Source of the DNA: Lachnospiraceae bacterium | GTDB taxonomy: Bacteria > Bacillota_A > Clostridia > Lachnospirales > Lachnospiraceae | Assembly: GCA_017621115.1 (NCBI GenBank) | Contig: JAGATU010000072.1 | Coordinates: 1 to 24,697, forward strand | Direction of reading: 5' to 3' | DNA length: 24,697 nt | Shown here: in pieces, positions 1 to 7,977 of the stretch | Layout: each line of letters starts with the position of its first letter | How positions within the stretch are numbered: position 1 is the first letter of the stretch | Program-made: the position numbers and the translations under genes | The notes under the pieces: model-generated | What the model saw: the letters and a program-made list of their open reading frames with translations, nothing else | Databases searched by the model: none | Told to the model about the DNA's origin: nothing

Positions 1-15
1 AAAGGGGTATATAGA

Positions 16-1014
16 ATGCAGTGTACAGACATTGGAATTGACTTGGGAACAGCCAGTATTTTGGTTTACATCAGAGGAAGAGGCGTTGTGCTCAAAGAGC
101 CGTCAGTAGTGGCTTTTGACCGCGATACAAATAAGATTAAGGCAATTGGTGAAGAAGCAAGATTAATGCTTGGTAGAACACCGGGGAATATCGTAGCGGT
201 AAGACCGCTTCGCCAGGGTGTTATCTCTGACTACACCGTTACAGAAAAGATGATGAAATATTTCATCCAGAAGGCAATCGGCCGCAGAAGCTTACGTAAG
301 CCTAAGATTGCGGTTTGTGTACCGAGTGGTGTTACGGAAGTTGAGAAGAAAGCGGTAGAAGATGCTACTTACCAGGCAGGAGCCAGAGAAGTAGTAATTA
401 TCGAAGAACCGATTGCAGCAGCTATCGGAGCCGGAATCGATATCTCTAAGCCATGCGGCAACATGATCGTAGATATCGGTGGCGGTACAACGGATATTGC
501 CGTTATTTCGCTCGGTGGTACCGTAGTAAGTGCATCTGTTAAAGTGGCAGGCGATGATTTTGACGAAGCAATTGTCCGTTACATGAGAAAGAAACATAAC
601 CTTCTGATTGGTGAAAGAACCGCAGAAGATATTAAGATTAAGATTGGTTCCGCATATAAGAGACCGGAACCGGATTATATGGACGTTAGAGGACGTAACC
701 TGGTAACAGGTCTTCCGCGTACCGTAAAGGTTTCTTCCGAAGATACGGAAGAAGCATTGAGAGATATTACCTCACAGATTGTGGAAGCCATCCACAGCGT
801 ACTTGAGAAAACTCCGCCTGAACTTGCGGCAGATATCGCAGACAGAGGTATTGTCCTTACCGGTGGCGGCAGTCTTCTTCGCGGATTGGAAGACTTAATC
901 TGTGCCAAGACGGGAATTAACATTATGACAGCAGAAGAACCGATGACAGCCGTTGCTATTGGAACCGGTAAATATGTAGAATTCTCCGCAGGTTACAGAG
1001 ACGAGAACATTTAA
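16..1014 (+). CDS. mbl: MreB/Mbl-type rod-shape actin homologue
   Basis: This is a 332-residue bacterial actin that polymerises under the membrane and guides the cell-wall elongation machinery. The actin/Hsp70 ATPase signatures are visible: phosphate-1 motif DLGTAS (residues 9-14), phosphate-2 motif DIGGGTTD (153-160) and the adenosine motif TGGGSLLRGL from about residue 282. The length matches the MreB family (about 330-350). The start follows AAAGGGG at positions 1-7. I use the Mbl paralogue name because the next two genes are flagellar rod proteins, the same order as mbl-flhO-flhP in Bacillus subtilis. Sequence alone does not firmly separate Mbl from MreB or MreBH. The promoter lies outside the window. 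Confidence 0.93.
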   Translation: MQCTDIGIDLGTASILVYIRGRGVVLKEPSVVAFDRDTNKIKAIGEEARLMLGRTPGNIVAVRPLRQGVISDYTVTEKMMKYFIQKAIGRRSLRKPKIAVCVPSGVTEVEKKAVEDATYQAGAREVVIIEEPIAAAIGAGIDISKPCGNMIVDIGGGTTDIAVISLGGTVVSASVKVAGDDFDEAIVRYMRKKHNLLIGERTAEDIKIKIGSAYKRPEPDYMDVRGRNLVTGLPRTVKVSSEDTEEALRDITSQIVEAIHSVLEKTPPELAADIADRGIVLTGGGSLLRGLEDLICAKTGINIMTAEEPMTAVAIGTGKYVEFSAGYRDENI

Positions 1015-1031
1015 TTTTTTGAGGTACGAGT

Positions 1032-1808
1032 ATGGTAAAAGGACTGTATGCGGCTTACACCGGCATGATCAACGAGCAGAACAGAATGGACGTATTGACC
1101 AACAACCTTGCGAATGCAGCCACAACGGGCTACAAGAAGGAAGGTGCTACCAGTCAGGCATTTAATGATGTTCTTGCGTATAAGATTAAGGATACATCCG
1201 AATATGTCAATCTTGCCAAGAGAATCGGCACAATGAATCTTGGTGTAAAGATTGGTGAGAATTATACGGATTATTCCCAGGGTGCTTTCCGTGTAACGGA
1301 GAACACATTTGATCTTGCGATTTCCGGTTCCGGCTTTTTTACGGTTGAATTTACCAACAAAGCAGGAGTGACAAGTACCAAATATACAAGAGACGGTAGT
1401 TTTACCTTAACAAGGGAAGGATACCTTGTTACAAAAGACGGAGATTACGTGCTTAGTAATACCGGCAACCGGATACGATTGGATCCGACACAGGAAGCGG
1501 ATATCGATTCTTCCGGAAGAATTTCCCAAAATGGAGTTGCAGTTGCTACAGTCGGTCTGACCGACTTTGAAGATTATAATTATCTGGAGCATTATGGTGA
1601 GAATTATTATCAGCCTGTAGAAGGATTTGAGACCAAGCCGGCGGATGCACTTATCCGTTCCGGTTATCTGGAAGCATCCAATGTGCAGGCAGTATCGGAG
1701 ATGGTGGAGATGATTTCTGTTTCCAGACAGTATGAATCCAACCAGAAAATGATTCAGACCATTGATTCTACATTGGAAATTGCAGCAAACAGATTAGGAA
1801 AGGTATAA
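1032..1808 (+). CDS. flgF: Flagellar hook-basal body protein (FlgF/FlhO type)
   Basis: This 258-residue protein belongs to the flagellar rod/hook family, exported by the flagellar type III apparatus and built into the distal rod. It has the N-terminal rod motif TNNLANAATTGYK (residues 23-35). Its C-terminal amphipathic block (SGYLEASNVQ, then VEMISVSRQYESN) is the coiled-coil end shared by FlgE, FlgF and FlgG. There is no cleavable signal peptide, as expected for this export route. GAGGT just upstream serves as ribosome site, 17 bases after the mbl-like stop. It is followed after 11 bases by a longer paralogue. Assignment to FlgF rather than FlgG rests on gene order (FlhO position) and divergence from the FlgG signature. 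Confidence 0.85.
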   Translation: MVKGLYAAYTGMINEQNRMDVLTNNLANAATTGYKKEGATSQAFNDVLAYKIKDTSEYVNLAKRIGTMNLGVKIGENYTDYSQGAFRVTENTFDLAISGSGFFTVEFTNKAGVTSTKYTRDGSFTLTREGYLVTKDGDYVLSNTGNRIRLDPTQEADIDSSGRISQNGVAVATVGLTDFEDYNYLEHYGENYYQPVEGFETKPADALIRSGYLEASNVQAVSEMVEMISVSRQYESNQKMIQTIDSTLEIAANRLGKV

Positions 1809-1819
1809 GGTGATTTTGT

Positions 1820-2638
1820 ATGGTAAGATCTCTTTGGACAGCAGCAACCGGTATGATTGCACAGCAGACTAATGTTGATACGATTGCCAACAACCTGGCA
1901 AATGTTAATACAAACGGTTACAAAGCAGAGACGGCAGAATTTAAATCCCTGCTTTACCAGAATATGCAGACCAAGACAACCACTGCCAATGGTGCGCAGA
2001 AGCCAATCAGTGCACAGGTAGGACTTGGTGTACGTAATGCAGCCATTACTTCTGTTTTCAAACAGGGTCCGTTACTTGCTTCCGACAGCGATACGGCATT
2101 TGCAATTGAAGGTAAAGGTTTCTTTGCGGTGCGTGGGGAGGATGGAGCGACATATTATACACGTAACGGTAATTTCGGATTCAGCCTCGGAACGAACGGT
2201 GGTCTGGTTCTTTCTAATACAGACGGTCTTCCGGTATTGTCTTCTACGGGAGCACCGATTGTACTCGGTTCCGAATATGTGGCAAGTAAGATTACCGTAA
2301 CGGCAGACGGACAGCTTTGCTATCCGGATGAGACCAATAATCCGCAGCCGATTGGTATTACGGTAGGTGTTTACCAGTTCTCTAACCCGGCAGGGCTTGA
2401 GAAGCAGGGAGATACTTTATACGGTGTTACGGCAGCCAGCGGCGCCGCGCTTAACGAGGCAACCAATAATAATTTGGACAAGAGCCGCGTAGTGCAGGGA
2501 TATCTGGAAGGATCCGGCGTTCAGGTGGCAACCGAAATGGTTAATATGATTGTGGCACAGAGAGCATACGAAATGAACTCCAAGGCCATTACTACATCCG
2601 ATGAAATGATGCAGATTGCAAACAACTTGAAGAGATAA
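1820..2638 (+). CDS. flgG: Flagellar distal rod protein (FlgG/FlhP type)
   Basis: This 272-residue rod protein is a paralogue of the preceding gene. The N-terminal motif is ANNLANVNTNGYK (residues 23-35). The C-terminal end (GYLEGSGVQVATEMVNMI, then VAQRAYEMNSKAI) is close to the classic FlgG signature. The central region from about 95 to 200 is the FlgF/FlgG-type D1 domain. It starts 11 bases after the upstream stop, so the two are probably co-transcribed and stack in the same rod. An 8-bp hairpin wraps its stop codon (2621-2644). FlgG/FlhP is well supported, though the two rod paralogues could be swapped in name. Confidence 0.88.
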   Translation: MVRSLWTAATGMIAQQTNVDTIANNLANVNTNGYKAETAEFKSLLYQNMQTKTTTANGAQKPISAQVGLGVRNAAITSVFKQGPLLASDSDTAFAIEGKGFFAVRGEDGATYYTRNGNFGFSLGTNGGLVLSNTDGLPVLSSTGAPIVLGSEYVASKITVTADGQLCYPDETNNPQPIGITVGVYQFSNPAGLEKQGDTLYGVTAASGAALNEATNNNLDKSRVVQGYLEGSGVQVATEMVNMIVAQRAYEMNSKAITTSDEMMQIANNLKR

Positions 2639-2644
2639 GTTGTT
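2621..2644 (+). other. Small hairpin around the flgG stop codon
   Basis: AACAACTT (2621-2628) pairs perfectly with AAGTTGTT (2637-2644) across an 8-base loop that precedes the TAA. No T-tract follows, so it is not a terminator. It may be chance or may affect translation or RNA stability between the two flagellar genes. Confidence 0.35.
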
Positions 2645-2674
2645 CACAATCTCAAGAGATAATGAGGAATACGA

Positions 2675-3037
2675 ATGAGTAATATTGATTTAGCAGGACT
2701 AAGTTCCTATTATACTGACATAATGGCAACGCAGGCCCAGACGGCACAGTCCCAGAAACTGCAACAGTCGGTTTCCGGCGACTACAGCAACGCAACCGCA
2801 GAAGAACTGATGGAGGCGTGTAAGGAGTTTGAGGCGTATTTCTTAGAGCAGATGTTTAAAGAAATGGCAAAAACAATCCCTGATAATGACAATGAAGATG
2901 CCACTACGCAGAGGCTGGTAGATTACTTTAAAGATAACGCGATTCAGGAGATAGCGGCTGAATCTACAGAGAGTAACAGCCTTGGACTGGCGCAGATGCT
3001 TTATGAACAGATGAAGCGTAATTATGGGATTGAATAA
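2675..3037 (+). CDS. Rod-binding protein (FlgJ N-terminal domain only)
   Basis: This 120-residue protein matches the rod-binding domain found at the N-terminus of proteobacterial FlgJ, where it caps rod assembly. The diagnostic part is residues about 41-115: CKEFEAYFLEQMFKEM, followed by YFKDNAIQEIA and a C-terminal GLAQMLYEQMKRN. The muramidase domain of proteobacterial FlgJ is absent, which is usual for many Firmicutes. The first 35 or so residues are Gln- and Ser-rich and probably disordered. The context after two rod genes supports the role. GAGGAA precedes the start. A terminator follows, so this probably ends the flagellar operon. Confidence 0.85.
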   Translation: MSNIDLAGLSSYYTDIMATQAQTAQSQKLQQSVSGDYSNATAEELMEACKEFEAYFLEQMFKEMAKTIPDNDNEDATTQRLVDYFKDNAIQEIAAESTESNSLGLAQMLYEQMKRNYGIE

Positions 3038-3068
3038 GCTGTATAACAGATTGTAATATAGTGAATGA

Positions 3069-3108
3069 GGGTGTTGCAAATGGTTAACTGTTGTAACACT
3101 CTTTTTTT
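3069..3108 (+). terminator. Intrinsic terminator after the flagellar genes
   Basis: Positions 3069-3079 pair with 3091-3101 to give an 11-bp stem with two G-U pairs and an 11-base loop. Seven Ts follow (3102-3108). It closes the mbl/flagellar transcript but sits only 20 bases before the recD2 start codon, leaving little room for a separate promoter after it. Confidence 0.75.
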
Positions 3109-3127
3109 ATTTGTAAAGGATGACAGG

Positions 3128-5350
3128 ATGGAGAAAATTCAGGGCTATATCGATCATTTTATCTATTTTAACGAGTCGAATGGTTATGGAGTAATTGAAT
3201 TATATACCGAGGATGAAGATATTATCTGCGTCGGTTCTTTTGGCGGAATCGGACAGGGAGAAAATGTTGAGATTACCGGGCAGTATGTGGAACATGCGGT
3301 GTACGGCAGACAGTTAAAAGCAGAAAGTATTAGAGTGCTTACACCGGAGGATGCTTACGCAATGGAGAGGTATCTGGCAGGCGGTTCCATAAAGGGAGTA
3401 GGTCCGGCACTTGCCAAGCGCATTGTTGCCAAATTCGGCAACGATACATTCCGAATTATGGAAGAAGAACCGGAGCGTCTGGCAGAGATAAAGGGTATCA
3501 GTGAACGTAAGGCCATGGAAATTGCAGAGCAGATGGAAGAGAGGAAAGAACTCAGGGAAGCCATGCTGTTTTTGCAAAAATATGGTATTACCAATAATCT
3601 AGCCATGAAAATATACGACACCTACGGCATGCAGTTATACCATGTTTTGCAGGAAAATCCTTACCGCATGGCCGAGGAGATTGACGGAGTCGGATTTAAG
3701 AGGGCGGATGAGATTGCGCAGAAAATCGGTATCCGTACGGATTCACGTTTCCGTATCCATTGCGGTATTTGTTATGTGCTTGGGCAGTCTGCGGCAGAAG
3801 GGCATACTTATCTGCCAAAAGAAGAATTGGTGCAAAGAGCCTGTCTGCTTTTGGATGTGGAGCGCGAACAGATAGAAGACGAACTGCCGAATCTCGCCAT
3901 GGACAAAAAAATGGTGATAAAACAGTCAGAAGATATGGTAGCCTGTTATCTTGCAAGAACTTATTACGAGGAACTTGCCTGTGCCAAGATGCTTAATGAT
4001 TTATGTGAGAGAACGGACGATGACAGGAATGCGATAATAAAAAGGATTACCGCAATTGAGAAAGAACTGTCCATAGAACTTGATGATTTGCAAAAAGAAG
4101 CGGTTTTACAGGCGGCGCAAAACGGAATTTCTATTTTGTCCGGAGGGCCGGGAACCGGTAAAACCACGACGATTAATGCCATTATCCGCTACTTTGAAAG
4201 AGAGGGTATGGATATTGTACTTGCAGCACCGACAGGGAGAGCGACCAAGAGAATGACGGAAGCAACGGGATTTGAAGCCAAGACCATCCACCGTTTATTA
4301 GAACTAAACGGCTCTTTTGCCGAGGATGGGAAGCGGGCGCGTTTTGAGCGTAATGAGGATATGCCGCTTGAAACAGATGTCATTATTATTGATGAGATGT
4401 CCATGGTGGATATTCACTTGTTTTATGCATTGTTAAAGGCGGTTCCGCTGGGATGCAGACTGGTTCTGGTGGGGGATGTCAATCAGCTTCCGAGTGTCGG
4501 ACCGGGGCAGGTATTGCGTGACTTAATTGAATCCGAAGGATATCCGGTGGTAATGCTTAGGAAGATTTTTAGGCAGGCAACAACAAGTGACATTGTTGTC
4601 AATGCGCACCGTATCAACGAAGGAAGACAGATTGAACTTGGAAATAAAAGTGAGGATTTCTTTTTCCTTTCCAGAAATAACGTGGATGTCATTTATAAAC
4701 ATATGATTCTGCTGATTTTAGAAAAACTACCGAAATACGTGGAGGCTAAGCCGCACCAGATACAGGTCCTGACACCGATGCGTAAAGGAAGCCTCGGTGT
4801 TGAGGTGCTGAACGGTATTTTACAAAAATATATCAATCCGCCGGATAAAAACAAGGCGGAGTATGAGTGTGGGGATGTGATTTTCCGTGAAGGCGATAAG
4901 GTTATGCAGGTAAAGAACAATTACCAGTTGGAGTGGGAAATTGTGAATTATTTTAATCTGCCGATAGATAAGGGAACCGGCGTTTTTAATGGGGATATGG
5001 GGATTATTCTGTCCATCAATACATTTGCGCAGACCCTGACGGTAGAGTATGAGGATAATAAGCGGGTTGAGTATCATTTCAGCCAGCTGGATGAGCTGGA
5101 ACTGGCCTATGCGGTAACTATCCATAAGGCACAGGGGAGCGAATATCCTGCAGTTGTAATGCCTCTTTTGGGAGGGCCGAGACAATTGCTAAACCGCAAT
5201 CTTTTATATACGGGAATTACAAGGGCAAAACGTTGTGTCACCATTCTTGGAAGCGAGGACACCGTTAATGCGATGATTCAAAACAAAGATGCCCGCAAGC
5301 GGTATACGGGACTGCTTGCAAGGATAAGAGAAGCGAAAGCGGGGGTATGA
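3128..5350 (+). CDS. recD2: RecD2-type ATP-dependent DNA helicase
   Basis: This 740-residue superfamily 1B 5'-3' helicase acts in DNA repair outside a RecBCD complex. N-terminal helix-hairpin-helix motifs (around GSIKGVGPALAKRI and AEIKGISERKA) precede the motor, as is typical of RecD2/YrrC. Walker A is GGPGTGKTTT (residues 339-348). Walker B is DVIIIDEMSM (417-426). Helicase motifs V/VI are seen as TIHKAQGSEYP (from 664) and LYTGITRAKR near the end. I chose ATG 3128, which has AAGGA at 3116-3120 with a 7-base gap. An upstream in-frame start at 3065 would translate through the terminator hairpin and adds no conserved sequence. The stop overlaps the comF start (ATGA). Confidence 0.93.
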   Translation: MEKIQGYIDHFIYFNESNGYGVIELYTEDEDIICVGSFGGIGQGENVEITGQYVEHAVYGRQLKAESIRVLTPEDAYAMERYLAGGSIKGVGPALAKRIVAKFGNDTFRIMEEEPERLAEIKGISERKAMEIAEQMEERKELREAMLFLQKYGITNNLAMKIYDTYGMQLYHVLQENPYRMAEEIDGVGFKRADEIAQKIGIRTDSRFRIHCGICYVLGQSAAEGHTYLPKEELVQRACLLLDVEREQIEDELPNLAMDKKMVIKQSEDMVACYLARTYYEELACAKMLNDLCERTDDDRNAIIKRITAIEKELSIELDDLQKEAVLQAAQNGISILSGGPGTGKTTTINAIIRYFEREGMDIVLAAPTGRATKRMTEATGFEAKTIHRLLELNGSFAEDGKRARFERNEDMPLETDVIIIDEMSMVDIHLFYALLKAVPLGCRLVLVGDVNQLPSVGPGQVLRDLIESEGYPVVMLRKIFRQATTSDIVVNAHRINEGRQIELGNKSEDFFFLSRNNVDVIYKHMILLILEKLPKYVEAKPHQIQVLTPMRKGSLGVEVLNGILQKYINPPDKNKAEYECGDVIFREGDKVMQVKNNYQLEWEIVNYFNLPIDKGTGVFNGDMGIILSINTFAQTLTVEYEDNKRVEYHFSQLDELELAYAVTIHKAQGSEYPAVVMPLLGGPRQLLNRNLLYTGITRAKRCVTILGSEDTVNAMIQNKDARKRYTGLLARIREAKAGV

Positions 5351-6060
5351 TTCTTAAGAGAATTTTAAGTAAAATAGCAGATTTATTTTTCCCAAGAAGA
5401 TGTACAATCTGTGACAGGGTTATTGCTACGGATGAAGGGATTTGTGACACTTGCAGGAAGAAGGTACATCCCCTGCGGGGAGACACCTGCATGAAATGCG
5501 GCAAAAAAATAACGGGAAACAATGCGTATTGTTATGACTGTATGCGTAGGGAGCATTATTTTGAACGGAATTTCTCCGTGTTTGAATATCCGGTTATCAG
5601 GGAAAGCCTGTATCGTTTTAAATATCGCGGAAGAGCTGAATATGCTGCTTATTATGCGAGGGAAGCATATAAGCTTCATGGTAAGAGAATTATGGAATTG
5701 CATGCGGATGCCATAGTGCCGGTGCCGCTGCATAAATCAAGGCTGCGCAAGAGAGGATATAACCAGGCAAAGGAACTGGCAGGAGAATTATCCTTACTTA
5801 CCGGCGTACCGGTTTGCGATGACTTAATTAAGCGCGTAAAACCGACAAAAGCCTTGAAGACACTGGATGTCCGTGATAGGCAAAATAATTTGAAAAAGGC
5901 TTTTCTAATCATACAAAATGATGTAAAATTAAAGACGATTATAGTGGTGGATGATATCTATACGACTGGCGCCACTTTGGACGCTGTGGCAGAGGTTTGT
6001 AAGGCTGCCGGTGTAGAATATGTATATTCATTGACGGTTGCTGTAGGTAACGGATTATAA
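5347..6060 (+). CDS. comF: ComF family phosphoribosyltransferase-like protein
   Basis: This 237-residue ComFC/GntX-type protein is linked to handling of incoming single-stranded DNA during competence, although its exact chemistry is unsettled. The N-terminus has a zinc-binding set of four CxxC pairs: C19/C22, C33/C36, C48/C51 and C62/C65. The C-terminal part is a type I phosphoribosyltransferase fold with the PRPP loop VVDDIYTTGAT (residues 200-210). The ATG overlaps the recD2 stop by 4 bases, so translation is probably coupled. The ribosome site GGGGG lies in the end of recD2. Its position before a YvyF-like gene matches the comFC-yvyF order in Bacillus. Other competence genes are not in the window. 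Confidence 0.9.
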   Translation: MILKRILSKIADLFFPRRCTICDRVIATDEGICDTCRKKVHPLRGDTCMKCGKKITGNNAYCYDCMRREHYFERNFSVFEYPVIRESLYRFKYRGRAEYAAYYAREAYKLHGKRIMELHADAIVPVPLHKSRLRKRGYNQAKELAGELSLLTGVPVCDDLIKRVKPTKALKTLDVRDRQNNLKKAFLIIQNDVKLKTIIVVDDIYTTGATLDAVAEVCKAAGVEYVYSLTVAVGNGL

Positions 6061-6081
6061 ACAAGAAGCGAGGTTTATGGT

Positions 6082-6483
6082 ATGAATGTTCGTAATTGTA
6101 GAAAATGCAGAAGACTTTTTAATTATGTAGTGGGACCGGTTCTTTGTAACAACTGCAAGAAGGAGATGGAAGAAGTATTCCAGACGGTTAAGAAGTATGT
6201 AAGAGAGAATCCGGGATCCGATATCCGTATGGTATCGGAAGCCTGTGAAGTGGATCCGATGCAGATTCGTCAGTGGGTTAAGGAAGAGAGGCTTTGCTTC
6301 TCAGAGGATTCACCGGTTGGTATTCCATGCGAACGTTGCGGTAAGACCATTAAGAGCGGACGTTTCTGTGAAGCCTGCAAGGCAGACATCAAGACTGATT
6401 TAAGAAGTGTTATGCCAAAGGCAACTGTGGCTCAGCCGACCAGAAGCAGCATAGACCATAAGATGCGTTTTCTTGAACAATAA
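6082..6483 (+). CDS. YvyF-like flagellar-region protein
   Basis: This 133-residue protein resembles the TIGR03826/YvyF family found in flagellar loci of Firmicutes. Two zinc-knuckle pairs flank a helix-turn-helix-like middle. The N-terminal pairs are C6/C9 and C22/C25. The middle segment is DIRMVSEACEVDPMQIRQWV, similar to MerR-type helices. The C-terminal pairs are C83/C86 and C96/C99. This layout suggests a small regulator, possibly binding nucleic acid or protein, but no activity can be read from the sequence. It follows comF by 21 bases with a GAGG ribosome site. In Bacillus the next genes would be flgM, yvyG and flgK. Here two membrane protein genes follow instead. Confidence 0.75.
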   Translation: MNVRNCRKCRRLFNYVVGPVLCNNCKKEMEEVFQTVKKYVRENPGSDIRMVSEACEVDPMQIRQWVKEERLCFSEDSPVGIPCERCGKTIKSGRFCEACKADIKTDLRSVMPKATVAQPTRSSIDHKMRFLEQ

Positions 6484-6500
6484 ATGACAGGGGAGTCATT

Positions 6501-6884
6501 ATGATTAACGAAGAGAAAGTAAAATTAATGACCAAGATGGCTTCATATGAGGCCGGCGAAGGCAGGAAATATTTGTCCGTTTGCAAATATTTCAGGAGCG
6601 ATTACATCAGCTTACAGATTCTCAAAGCAATCATCAGCGGAACACTTGCATTTTGTATTGTGGTGGGAATGGCTCTGCTGTATGACTTTGATACGCTTTT
6701 AAAAGATTTATACAAAATAGATTTGATTCAGACAGGCAAAGATTTGGCTGTGGTATATCTGGTTTCGGTCGGATTTTATGTGGTGATTGTATATTTTGTG
6801 TCTGTATACAGATACAACCGTGCACGGCAGAGTCTTAGGACCTATTACGGGAATCTGAAGAAATTATCTAAGTACTACGAATAA
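6501..6884 (+). CDS. Small two-helix membrane protein, function unknown
   Basis: This is an unrecognised 127-residue protein. The N-terminal 45 residues are charged and cytoplasmic-looking. Two hydrophobic segments follow, at about residues 45-62 (AIISGTLAFCIVVGMALL) and 81-103 (DLAVVYLVSVGFYVVIVYFV). The short C-terminal tail is basic and tyrosine-rich (YRYNRARQSLRTYYGNLKKL). GGGGAG sits 8 bases before the ATG. It lies 17 bases after the YvyF-like stop and 26 bases before a larger membrane protein, so it is probably co-transcribed with both. The pairing with the next gene and the position upstream of cdaA hint at an envelope-related role, but that is inference only. Confidence 0.7.
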   Translation: MINEEKVKLMTKMASYEAGEGRKYLSVCKYFRSDYISLQILKAIISGTLAFCIVVGMALLYDFDTLLKDLYKIDLIQTGKDLAVVYLVSVGFYVVIVYFVSVYRYNRARQSLRTYYGNLKKLSKYYE

Positions 6885-6910
6885 AAAGTTAGGAATAAAG
6901 GGTAATCCAA

Positions 6911-7972
6911 ATGTCTAGTTTATTGGTAACAAAAGAGTATATTAAGCAGATTTACGCAAAGAATCAGGCATATATCGATCCGGTTTTGAAATTTATGCTG
7001 GCGATGATTGTTTTTATGCTCATCAATGCAAAAATAGGGTACATGGAGAGAATTGACAGTATGACGATAGTATTGGTTGCTGCGTTGTTCTGTTCTTTCA
7101 TGCCTCTTAAGACCATTGCATTCATCGGTGCGGCATTTATGCTTTTGCATTATTATGCGTTGTCGCTGGAGTGTGCGATTGTAGTTCTGGCAATGTATCT
7201 GGTTATGTTTTTGCTGTTCCTCCGATTTGCACCGAAGGAAACATTGGTGGTGCTTTTGACACCGATTCTTTTTGCACTTAAGGTTCCTTATGTGGTTCCG
7301 GTAGCAATGGGATTGTTTGGCGGACCGGCATCTATTGTATCGGTTACATTTGGTGTCATTATTTCGTATCTTGTTGAATATACTGAAATGAATGCCTCAA
7401 CGATTACGTCCATGGGTTCGGAGACGATGATGAGTAAATTGCGCTTCGTTTTGGACGGATTAATTGCCAATAAGGCGATGATAGTTACCATTGCAGCATT
7501 TGCAATTACATTGCTTTTGGTATATACCATCCGCAGGATGCCCATGGATTACAGCTGGACGGTGGCAATGATTGTCGGTATTCTGGCAGATGTGGTAATC
7601 CTTTTGATGGGCGACCTGATAATGGATTTGAATTATAATATTTTGGGTATTATTCTTGGTTCCGTTGTAGCAGGATGTATCTGTTTTATCCTGCAGTTCC
7701 TATTCTTCAATTTGGATTACCGGCGTACGGAGAATGTACAGTTTGAAGATGACGAATATTACTACTATGTAAAAGCAGTACCAAAGATTACGGTATCAAC
7801 ACCGGATAAAAAGGTCAAAAAGATTAATTCAAAAAAAGGAACCCCTGTAAGAAGCAGCCACAATCAGGTTCCTACAAGTATCAAAACAGCCCATGGAGTT
7901 GCAAGATCTTCTTCGGGCACAGTGCGTACGGCAGGTACGGACAAAGGAGTAAAAAAGACAGCTAAGGATTAA
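6911..7972 (+). CDS. Polytopic membrane protein upstream of cdaA, function unknown
   Basis: This 353-residue protein has roughly eight hydrophobic segments between about residues 25 and 270. After them comes a tyrosine/acidic patch (FEDDEYYYYV) and a lysine/serine/threonine-rich, probably disordered cytoplasmic tail of about 70 residues. I recognise no catalytic or transport motif. AAAGGG precedes the start. The stop is 5 bases from the cdaA start, so the two should be on one transcript with near-coupled translation. This makes a partner or modulator of the membrane-bound c-di-AMP cyclase one idea to test, but nothing in the sequence proves it. A transporter-like permease is the main alternative. 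Confidence 0.72.
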   Translation: MSSLLVTKEYIKQIYAKNQAYIDPVLKFMLAMIVFMLINAKIGYMERIDSMTIVLVAALFCSFMPLKTIAFIGAAFMLLHYYALSLECAIVVLAMYLVMFLLFLRFAPKETLVVLLTPILFALKVPYVVPVAMGLFGGPASIVSVTFGVIISYLVEYTEMNASTITSMGSETMMSKLRFVLDGLIANKAMIVTIAAFAITLLLVYTIRRMPMDYSWTVAMIVGILADVVILLMGDLIMDLNYNILGIILGSVVAGCICFILQFLFFNLDYRRTENVQFEDDEYYYYVKAVPKITVSTPDKKVKKINSKKGTPVRSSHNQVPTSIKTAHGVARSSSGTVRTAGTDKGVKKTAKD

Positions 7973-7977
7973 GGAAT

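Noticed and set aside
3065..3127. Extended N-terminus for RecD2 starting at 3065
   Set aside because: The added 21 codons run through the terminator hairpin and T-tract and are not RecD2-like. ATG 3128 has a good ribosome site.
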